NCBI GenBank assembly: GCA_029945375.1
Contig: JAQOTE010000015.1
Location: 62,001-126,000, forward strand
Direction of reading: 5' to 3'
Length of the DNA stretch: 64,000 bases
From: Agaricus subrufescens
Taxonomy: Eukaryota > Basidiomycota > Agaricomycetes > Agaricales > Agaricaceae
The stretch's first letter is position 1, and each line of letters starts with the position of its first letter. Position numbers and translations under genes: made by a program. The notes under the pieces are model-generated. The model was given only the letters and a program-made list of their open reading frames with translations, was not told the origin of the DNA and ran no database searches. Positions 54,858 to 64,000 of the stretch are shown here, in pieces.

Positions 54858-56293
54858 AGAGAATATACGTGACACGCGTCGCCACGAAAAATCGCGCTGT
54901 GGTTGTTGGCCAATGCTCCGCGTAGTCCTCGGTCGGCGCAGCCTCTGTCGCGCGTCTGCCACCGCACCATCATTTTTGCCAGACCGCATCAGCCACATGG
55001 CCATCATTGCCCACGGTAGACTCACCCAGCCCTCTCCCCACTGCCCCTCATCCGTGTTTTTTTCTTCAGCCGGCCCTGGCAAGACCACACTCGTTGGTCA
55101 GTTCCTCCGCCACCCTCAGAAAAGGCAAGACTTTCTTCCCCCGGGCCTCACAGTGCTGTATTACATGAGGCAAGCTTTGATCAGGTTCATAGGGTTTTAT
55201 TGTTGGAACACTAACCTTCACGACTTGCGTTCCTTGATGTGAAACTTGATAGCCACTTCTTGAATTTGAAGGCTGCTCGGCATGACACATAGACGCCGGA
55301 AATTACTCGATCCCTTCATGCTAGTGGATGCGTGAGTCGCTGATACCTTCAATACGAAGACGTGCCAGCGTGGGTGTAAGCAACAGCAAGACAGGGACTC
55401 TTGTCAGCATTGACCTTCAACACACAACCGCCGGAGGGAGGACGAAGGTTTTGGTGGATTGATCCGAGTTGTTATATCTCATTCAAAGCATCACGTGTCG
55501 TCTCCTTGCTTCGATTCTCCTAACCTGCTTCGATTCCTCGCGCAAGTTCAAACCAACGCACAATCCCTGCCAAGTTCAATACCGCTCACAATGCCCTCGC
55601 AATAACCTTGACATACCTTCCCACATTCGCCGGAACTTGACATCCACATCGTAATCCTCTTAACTCTTATCGTGTCATTCAATCAGGCTAGCCTTCCCCT
55701 TATCACATTTCACCACTTCGTGGAATCCTCATTAGATTGCTTCATTTGCTCGTATACCACAACACGTTTTTCAAGACCTTTCACACTCAAGTACGTCACT
55801 TAACCTTTCTTATTAACCCTTAAATACTTAACGGTTCAGCTCCCGCGGACTAGACCTGTACTAAAACGCTGAGAGGAATATCACCGCTCCCTCATTTGAG
55901 ATTTCGAGTATTAGAACAGCAGAAGTGGAGTTAGATGTGCAGAATAAAGTATTATTCAACTCATATGACTCATACGAGTGACCGATGGCAAGTTTTTGAG
56001 GCCGATATCACTGCACTAAAATATCTTTCCAGTCCACCTACCTCAACTGCCAAGATGTACACGAAGTATCTAGGAACAAGATATAGGCACCTCAATGATG
56101 GACGCCGTACTAAAATCTGAATAGGACCACAATTGCTTAATTTTCAGCAACGCGATAATACGACATTTGATACAATTATTTTTCAACTATGGTCCATGAT
56201 CACTAAGCCACGATTAGAAGGAACAGCAGGCTCGGTATCAGTATCAAAGACTACCTCGATGGCGGAAAAGATATTGGAAACTAATCGGCAGGT
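54858..56293. other. Relic of a NACHT 5' end plus flank
   Basis: On the minus strand, 55160-55275 matches the first exon and first intron of N1 (CTAACCTTCACGACT.GCGTTC), but with small deletions and no following exons. The adjoining 55290-55500 matches other NACHT 5' flanks. A P-loop-like GPGKTTLV on the plus strand at about 55071-55094 is not part of a supported gene. Confidence 0.6.
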
Positions 56294-58742
56294 CTATTCA
56301 GGATAAGGAATCGCATAATACGTATCTTTCATAGTTTGAATTCCTACGACCCGCCCACTAGGTATGCCTCCAAAAACAACGATTTTGAAGTACGGCGAGC
56401 TTTGCGAAATGTCTTCTAGCTCGGATACAAACGCCTTTAATTCAGCACTTGAGCGCGGCTGTCAGAAAGACAAGAAAATAATCAGAGGAGTTTAAGTTGT
56501 AGCAAGGTAGGCATGCTCACTCGAATGAGTGTCCAACTCTTTGCGGAAACCTTCGCCATGAGCCCTTTATAAACCTTCGCTGGACACATCGCTTTCCAGT
56601 CAAGGTGCTCAAACGTAAGGTCCCTCAGCTGAACTGTCCGAGAAAGTTTCGCGCGGATACTTGAGGATGAAGACACCTGTGGAAATCACTGAGTGTCTGG
56701 AGCAAAACCAAGAGTGTTAGGGTGATGTACCTCCCAGCAAACCAACTCTGCCAAATCAGTCGGGGAGAGGTGGTAGCATAGCTTCGCCATATGAACTTCC
56801 AGTACCGGTAGTTTGTACATGTCAAGCATATACGTGTCTCCCCCTGTTCCCTCGTATCTGCGGGGAAACCTTGAAACAGAGGAAACAATATCTTGGAAGA
56901 GTGCTGCATGAAACTTTGCAACTGCCGATGTCGGTTTCTCGCCGCTAATTGTTGAGCAATATTGGAGCCATGTTGATTCAATTAGTGCTGGAACCAACGT
57001 AGCGTTAACATTCAGTTTGAAGGTTCACGCACGGCACACACCTGGTGCGATATCATCCCCGCTACATTTCTTCCACAGCTCGACAAGGTTGGGTACTACC
57101 ACGCTCTCGATGTCGCTGTTATCACCAACATAGTAGTCCGCCGATCGTCTCGGGTCCCTGAGGTAGTCAGAAAACGAGGCGTGAAGAAACATCAGATTCT
57201 GGTTGTGCGCAACTTTCCAATCCGGAATCTTCAGCGCAGATCGACACTTGGTCAGACACGCGTAAACAGTATGTCGGTTGAGATTGAAGAATACGGACAT
57301 TCCTCTGAGTGTCTGGAATCTTTGGAGGCGAAGTCCGCTTATCCTGTGAATGGTGAATCCCAGTAACAATTTCGCCGCTGCCCAGTGTGTTGGTGATATC
57401 GAGGAAAGAATTTCATGGTAGAATGCGTCCAGGTGGACGAATGGATTAGCGTTTGTCGGAACACTGTGAGAGGAACGACTAATGACAGATATCACAATCT
57501 CAAAGCGCGAGGCAGGGTCAGCACAATCCGGATCCCTGATGAAATCCATCACTACTTGAGCGTACACAAAAAGGCCTAAAGCAGCAACAGTCAGCTGCAG
57601 GAAGTCGGTGTCGCTAGGCCAGTCACTTGGAAGAGACTGGCGATACTTCTTCTGTATCGCCTTGAAACTCGATCGGAAAAATTGCTCGACGTCCTCGCAT
57701 GCTTCTGTTGAGTCGATGGGAATGTACTCCCTGCAACAACTACGATGCACTTCATCGTCGTCGAATGTGTTCGATATGTGTGACTCGGGACGACTGGCTA
57801 TGATCCAGGCAAGAGGAACGTCATTGTGATCGCGCACAAAGGTGCTGATGAGATTGATGATGTTGCACTGCGCATCTTCTCCTCGTAGCTCATCAAGACC
57901 GTCCAGTAAGACACCCCATCGTTTACCACCTGCTCCAATCTTCCTCTCCACAAATGGCTCAACAATGAACGTTGCAAATTGGGCCTCCATGTCTCTACCT
58001 AACAATTCTGGATCGAGACTGATTTGCTCGGCAATGTAAGTGCGATATGCCTCGATCCGAGTGGCCAACTGGTAGGCTATGGTGATGAAGATTCCATTTG
58101 GATTGTTGCGTTTGTTTGGGCGTGAGATGAATACGGACGCTCCAAGAGATTTAGACTTTGCAAGATATTCAGCAAAGGTCTGGACGATGGCTGATTTCCC
58201 AACGCCAGCGGGGCCGGTGATCCATAACAGCAGTTCCTCCAGACCTTGACCCTCAAACCAAGCAGTAACACGAGCGATCAGATTGACGCGAGTGTTTGGG
58301 TGGCAACGTGGAGGAGGCGAGCGAGCGGAGGAATCATGGGCGGCGCCATGAATGATATGTCGTTGCAGTAGCTTCATGCCTAGACAATGGCGAAATAAAG
58401 TGGAATAGACATTGAAATGTGCGACTGCTTACTCTTCGTCACCGTGGTGTGATCACGTTGTGTATTGAACACTGCATTGTTCAGTGTATTGTTCACCACC
58501 GTATTGTTCACTGTATTAGAATTATGCTGATCTCCTCGTATCGCCGTCACGATTGAATCATTCACAGCGACGGCTTCGGTATTTGGAAAGAAGCCTCCGG
58601 ATTCTGTACAACCAAAAGTAAGCTCTGATCACAACCATAGAGCGTTAACACAGCAACACTCACGTTTACGACCTGAGCTCTTCGAGGAGAAGAAACTGTA
58701 TAGCCACTCCCTGAATCTAAATCTTTCCTTCTGCGCCGGCAT
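56294..58742 (-). CDS. NACHT NTPase N5, intact
   Basis: Exons 58664-58742, 58433-58603, 57042-58379, 56731-56987, 56521-56676 and 56294-56458 give 721 residues with no stop. The start is MPAQKERFRFREWLYSFF. Exon 2 encodes GDQHNSNTVNNTVVNNTLNN and then VFNTQRDHTTVTK, so the second GD is changed to RD. Walker A GPAGVGKS, Walker B GVLLDGLDEL and WIIASRPES are kept. One extra codon lies in the NACHT exon (SSHSVPT) and two codons are missing in exon 4. The C-terminus is FGGIPSGRVVG..YYAIPYPE. It is the best candidate, with N1, for a functional member. Confidence 0.85.
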
Positions 58743-58984
58743 GAGGCAGAATAGTAGTGGTGATGGTGGGAGAAAAGAAGGATATATTTTGAGGTGCTGC
58801 CTGCGTGAAGAATGTGTAGGGCGCTCGGCATTCGCCTAAAAAGCATCCTCCTGATACATAGACGCCGGGGATCGGGTTTATATGATAAGCTACAGCCCAG
58901 AATGCCCTCACGTCCATACGATTTGAAAGTCCTCGAAATCTTCGCCCTATTTCAAGCTGCAAGGCTCTCAACAGATTATCTTGA
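58743..58984. other. N5 5' flank
   Basis: No gene. It shares CTACAGCCCAGAATGCCCTCACGTCCATACGA with other unit flanks. Confidence 0.45.
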
Positions 58985-59470
58985 CCGCTGCTCGCATATC
59001 GCTTTACTTCTTCCTTCGCTGTCGCAGTAGAGGCCAGAAATTGTCAGCGTTCACAAGGCTACCGACTGATGCACAACAGAGGTGTGTTGTTGTTCGAGAT
59101 ACAGATCCAGAACTGATCTTTTTTCCGGGAGCAGCAGTGCCTGATTCGAGGACGTTTCCGGCGTCCACTTCCGGTGCCGGGACCGACGGGTCTATCAAGA
59201 GTATCAATAGAATGCACGTGACATGCCTCACCTCGAAAAATCGCATTGTCGTTGTTGGCCAATGCTCCAAGCAGTCCTCAGTCGCTCGTTTGGTCTGGGC
59301 TTTAGTCGCGCGTTGGCCATATACCCTCGTTCTCACCCGAATGCATCCGCAACATCGCGATCATTGCGCGCGGTAGACCCAACCAGTCCCCTTCCCTTGC
59401 TGTCGCTCATCTTTTTTCCAGTCAACCATGGCAAGACCATGATTGGATATCAAGCTCGCTTGGCCCATGG
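58985..59470 (+). pseudogene. Fragment of the family X membrane protein gene
   Basis: The stretch matches 54585-55100: the end of the transmembrane helix (LYFFLRCRSRGQKLSAFTRL), the following intron, part of the last exon (PDSRTFP) and 3' sequence up to GGCAAGACCA. The first six exons are missing, so this is a partial copy carried along when the neighbouring NACHT unit was duplicated. 59471-60429 is flank without genes. Confidence 0.7.
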
Positions 59471-60429
59471 CACATACACACTGAGAAGTCTTCGGTTCCT
59501 TCATGCTAGTGGATGGGTGAGTCGCTAATACCTTCAATGAGAAGATGTGCCGGTGTGGATTTAAGCAATAGCAAGACTAAGCCTACTGTTAGCGTTGAGC
59601 CTCCACACACAACCGGCGGAGGGAGGGATAAGGTTGTTCTTGAATTGGCCAGAGTTGTTATATTTCATTCAAACAACCACGCGTTGCACCCTTGCTTAGA
59701 TTCCTCCCGCTAGCTGAATGAACATCAATCCCCGCCGACTTACAGCTCAGAATGCCCTTGTGACACTCTTCACGTACTGAACCCACGTCCACCAGAACTT
59801 GTCAATCAGGTCTGCATCCACAATTCTCTTGGCGCCGATGGTGTTACGCTAGCCTTCTCTTCAGGAGCCCGTTTTCGCATTTCACCACTTGGTGGAACCT
59901 TCATTGTTTTACCTCACGCAGCAGCTTTCTCAAGATCATTCAGGCCCAAGTACGTCAATCATTCTTTCTTATTGACTCATGAATACTTCACGCCCCCGTC
60001 CCGCAGACCAGACCTCTATGAAGACGCTGACTGAGATTTCGTGTACGTATTACGAAAGCAGACGCGGAGTTGAATGAATAAAGAATTCTTCAACTCATAT
60101 GAGTAATACGAATGACCGATGGCAAGTCTTTGAGGCCGATACCACGTCACCAAAACGTCTTTCCAGTCCACCTATCCAAGATGTAAACGAAGTATCTAGG
60201 GACAGGACATTAGCGCCTCAATGATGGAGTAAAGATCGCGTGGCTGAACTTATCGCTTGAACAAGATGTGAATAGGACCACGAATAATTAATTTTCGACA
60301 CCACTTTAAATGCAGGATGATGTGACATTTAAAACGATTATTTGTCGACTATGGTGTATTATCACGAGGCCATGAGTCGAACGAACAGCAAGCTGGGTAG
60401 ACGACTATATTCGAAGTCAATTGGCAGGT

Positions 60430-60496
60430 CTATTCAGGATAAGGGGTCGCATAACACGTGTTCATATTGTAAAATCCTACTACCCGTCCACTAGGT
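60430..60496 (-). pseudogene. Orphan NACHT terminal-exon fragment
   Basis: A 67-bp piece reads as the last ~20 codons of the array genes (PSGRVVGF..PYPE, stop), lying 110 bp from the genuine last exon of N6. It marks the edge of a lost or deleted unit. Confidence 0.65.
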
Positions 60497-60608
60497 GATA
60501 TCATAGTTTGTGATCTCCAAGACATGGCTGGAAGCAATAGCAAGCTGGCATTTGGATATCGAGGCAATCTTAGATAATGAAAAGGATATTCTAAACCACC
60601 TGACAGCT

Positions 60609-63048
60609 CTATTGGGGATAAGGGATCACATAATACGTGTCCACTGGGAAATGAAATCCTACAACCCGCCCACTAGGTACGCCTCCAAAAACAACAGCCT
60701 TACGGTGTGGCGAGCTTTGCTGAATGTCTTCTAGCTCTGATACGAATGCGTTTAATTCGGCACTTGAGCGTGGCTGCCAGAAAGACGAGGAGATAGTCAG
60801 AGGAGTTCAAGTTTTAGTAAGGGAGGCACGCTCACCCTATTGAGTGTCCAACTCTTCGCGCAAACCCTACCCATGAGACCCTTATAAACCTTTGTTGGGC
60901 GCATCCTTTTCCAGTCAAGGTGCCCGAACGTAAGGGCCCTAAGCTCAACTGTGCGAGCAAGTTTCACATGGATATTTGAGAACAAAAGCATCTGTGACAT
61001 CGCTGAGTGTCTGGAGCAAAACTAAAGGTGTTTGGGTTGCGTACCCCCCTGCCAACCAAAACTACCAAATCCATCGGGGATAGGTGGTAGCATAGCTTCG
61101 ACATGTCAACTTCCAGTAGCGGTAGCTTGTACAGGTCAGGCAGATAGAAGCCTGCTGGGATTGACCGGTATTTGTGTGAATAGCTTGAGACAGATGAAAC
61201 GATATCTTGGAAGAGTGCTGCATGGAATTTTCCAACTGCCGATGTCACTTTCTCGCCGCTCATTGTTGAGCAGTATTGAACCCATGTAGATTCGATTAAT
61301 GCTGGAGGCGATATAAGGTCAACTTTCAGTGTGGGGATTCATACACAGCACGTACCTGGTGCGATATCATCTCCGCTACATTTCTTCCACAACTGGACAA
61401 GGTTTGATGCTACCACTCTCTCGATGTCATTGATATCACCAACATAGTATTCCGCAGATCGTTTGGAGTCCTTGAGGTAGTCGGAAAACGATGCATGAAG
61501 AAATGTCAAGTGCCGCTTGTGCGCCACTTTCCAATCCGGAATCTTGAGCGCAGATCGGCACTTGGTCAGACATGCGTAGACAGTATTTCTGTTGAGGTTG
61601 AAGAGTACGGACATTCCTCTGAGCGTCCGGAATGTTTCGAGACGAAGTCCATCTACCTCGTGTACAGTGAATGCAAGTAACAATTTCGCTGCTCCCCAGT
61701 GCGTTGGTGATATCGAAGAAAGAATTTTGTGGTAGAACGCATCCAAATGTACAAATGGATTGTCATTGGTCGGAACATGAGTGGAATGACTGATGACAGA
61801 TATCACAATCTCGAAGCACAAGGCAGGGTCAGCACAATCTGGATCTCTGATGAAATCCATCACAACTTGAGCATACACGAAAAGACCCGAAGCAGCAACA
61901 ATTAGCTGCAGGAAGTCGATGTCGCTGGGCCAATCGCTCGGAAGAGACTGGCGATACTTCTTCTGTACCGTTTTGAAACTCGACCGGAAGAATCGCTCGA
62001 CATCCTCGCATGCTTCTGTCGAGTCGATGGGAATGTACTCCTTGTGACAGCTAAGCTGCACTTCTTCATCATCAAATGTATTCAATATGTGTGACTCGGG
62101 ACGACTGGCTATGATCCAGGCAAGGGGGGCATCGCCATGATTGCGCACAAAGGTGCTGATGAGATTGATGATGGTGCACTGCGCATCCTCTCCTCGGACC
62201 TCATCAAGCCCATCGAGTAATACACCCCATCGTTTACCACCTGCGCCAATCTTCCTCTCTACAAATGGCTCAACGATAAACGTCGCAAACTGGGCCTCCA
62301 TGTCGCCACGTTACAGTTCTGGATCGACACTGATCCGTTCAACAATGTATGTGCGATATGCCGTGATCCGAGTGGCCAGCTGGTAGGCGATGGTGATGAA
62401 GATTCCATTCGGGCTGTTTCGCCTATTTGGACGAGAGATGAATACGGACGCTCCAAGGGATTTAGACTTGGCGAGATACTCGGCAAAGGTTTGGACGATG
62501 GCTGATTTGCCAACGCCAGCGGGACCGGTGATCCACAACAGCAGTTCCTGCAGATCTTGACCCTCAAACCAAGCAGTAACACGAGAAATCAGCTTGACAC
62601 GTGTATTCGGGTGGCAACGTGGAGGAGGCGAGCGAGCGGAGGAATCATGAGCGGCGCCCTGGATGATATGTTGCGAAAGTGAATTCATGACTAGCAAGGC
62701 CGAAGTGAGTTATAATCGAGATTGAAATATGGAAATGCTTACTCTGCGTCACCGTGGTGTGATCTCCTTGTATGTTGAAGACTGCATTGGCATTCACCGT
62801 ATGATTATTTACGGTACTATTCACTGTATTATGTTGATCTCCTCGTACAGACGTCATGATAGAATTCTTCACAGTGACGCCTTCTGCATTTTCAAAGAAG
62901 CCTCCTGAGCCTGATGCTGCAAAGTAAGCTCAGACTAGAACCGTACAGTGTTAGCGTAGGAACACTCACCTTCACGAATCACGCTCTTTGAGGAGAAGAA
63001 ACTGGATATCCACTCCCTGAATTTAAACCTTTTCTTTGGGGAAGGCAT
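60609..63048 (-). pseudogene. NACHT NTPase N6, nonsense in NACHT
   Basis: Exons 62970-63048, 62743-62910, 61356-62690, 61045-61301, 60836-60991 and 60609-60773, all with usable splice sites and lengths equal to the other copies. The large exon holds a single TAA at 62311-62313 (DPEL-stop-RGDMEA) where other copies have TTA, a T-to-A change between Walker A and Walker B. Downstream Walker B reads GVLLDGLDEV. Exon 2 encodes GDQHNTVNSTVNNHTVNANAVFNIQGD. The single lesion suggests recent loss of function. Confidence 0.85.
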
Positions 63049-63356
63049 GAGGGAGAAAAGCAGGGGTGATGGTGGAAGGAAAGAAGAATGCGCCTTGGCG
63101 CACTGCCTGCGCGAAGAATGTGTTGGGTGCTCGGCATTCGCCTAAGAAGCTGTTTCTTGACACATAGACGGTGGGAATCGAGTTTGTATGATAACACTGC
63201 CAACTACAGCCCAGAATGCCCTTATGCCCATACAATATATAAATCCTCAAATTTTCCTGTCCCATTCGCTACGCGAAATTTGCTTCACTTCTGCACACAA
63301 CCCTCTCAGGCGGGGATTTGGATATTGAGACGGATATTTGAAACCACCTGAGAAAT
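63049..63356. other. N6 5' flank
   Basis: Contains CAACTACAGCCCAGAATGCCC and ATATATAAAT (about 63235-63244), a flank signature shared by several units. No gene. Confidence 0.5.
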
Positions 63357-64000
63357 CTATTCGGGATAAGGGATCACATAACACGTATCCATCGCGTGGT
63401 AAAATCCTACGACCCGCCCACTAGGCATACCTCCAAAAACAACAGCCTTACGGTGTGGGAAGGTTTGCTGAATATCTTCTAGCTCGGACACAAACGAGTT
63501 TAATTCAGCCCTTGAGCGCGGCTGTCAAAAAACACAAGAACAGAGTTGGAGGAGTTTAAATCGAAAACAAAATGGGCACGCTCACTCGATTTAGTGTCCA
63601 ACTCTTCACGAAAACCTTCCCCATGAGCCCTTTATAAACCTTTGCTGGGCTCATTTCTGTCTGATTTAGGTGCCCGAATGTGAGATCCTTAAGTTGAACT
63701 TTCCGCAAAAATTTCTGCCCAGTCGCTAAGAGTAAACCCTGCCATGAGAGTGCTGAGTGTCGGAAAACGAAGAGTGTTTGGGATACGTACGTCATAGTAA
63801 ACCATATCTACTAAATCAGTTGCGGAGAGGTGGTAGCATAGCTTCGCCATGTGTACTTGCAATAGCGGCAGTGAGTACCAGTCAGGAAAGTATCTGTCAG
63901 CCCCTATGAGCCGGGTTTTGCGTGGAAACCTTGAAATAGAGGAAACAACGTCTTGGAAGACTGCTGCATGGAACTTAGCTACTGCCGATGTCACTTTCTC
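63357..64000 (-). CDS. NACHT NTPase N7, C-terminal part, runs off window
   Basis: Exon 6 is 63357-63521, exon 5 is 63586-63738, and exon 4 runs from 63791 to beyond the window edge. All three are open and colinear with the other copies (TSAVAKFHAAVFQDVVSSISRFP, VYKGLMGKVFVKSWTLNR, FGGMPSGRVVGF..CYVIPYPE). The NACHT domain would lie outside the window, so whether the gene is intact is unknown. Confidence 0.8.

Noticed and set aside
54900..55242. P-loop ATPase (GPGKTTLVGQFL)
   Set aside because: Short frame without further motifs, overlapping flank and relic sequence, and degenerate in the duplicate at about 59410.

Overview
The window looks like a piece of an agaricomycete (mushroom-forming basidiomycete) genome. 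The signs are many short introns of about 45-80 bp with GT..AG ends, chromodomain Ty3/gypsy elements, a tandem family of NACHT NTPases of the basidiomycete type, and small secreted cysteine-rich proteins. The species cannot be named from the sequence alone.

Layout. (1) 1-7483 is transposon debris. Three ~1.4 kb elements with TG..CA ends are nested inside each other (734-5253, 1861-5002 inverted, 3473-4886), with a 366-bp solo LTR at 2502-2867. A stop-riddled DDE-transposase-like relic follows (6327-7440). (2) 7484-21235 is a nest of two chromoviruses. Element B (8287-15169) sits inside the gag gene of element A, flanked by the 5-bp duplication AGATC. Both carry gag, pol (protease, RT, RNase H, integrase, chromodomain) and two extra downstream genes, here called ORF3 and ORF4. 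ORF3 is nearly identical between A and B. ORF4 is strongly diverged but keeps a KEN-box-like motif. Each extra gene has its own TATAAAA upstream. (3) 21236-30522 holds three spliced host genes: an unrecognised coiled-coil protein with an in-frame stop, and two single-pass membrane proteins. A palindromic minisatellite lies between the first two. (4) 33112-64000 is a minus-strand array of seven NACHT paralogues, N1-N7, with the same six-exon structure. N1, N2 and N5 read through. N3, N4 and N6 carry single disabling lesions. N7 runs off the window. Between N4 and N5 lie a 5'-truncated LINE, two duplicated small secreted cysteine-rich genes that appear to need a 1-nt exon, and an intact membrane protein related to the gene at 29007.

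Functional reading. The right half resembles a rapidly evolving recognition locus: NLR-like NTPases expanding and decaying by tandem duplication, with a variable Asn/Thr/Val repeat in the N-terminal exon, mixed with small secreted proteins and Cys-rich surface proteins. The left half is a transposon graveyard with one relatively complete chromovirus (B) whose accessory genes are not a standard part of the family. Exon boundaries were worked out by eye from splice signals, reading frame and comparison between paralogues. No similarity search was run.
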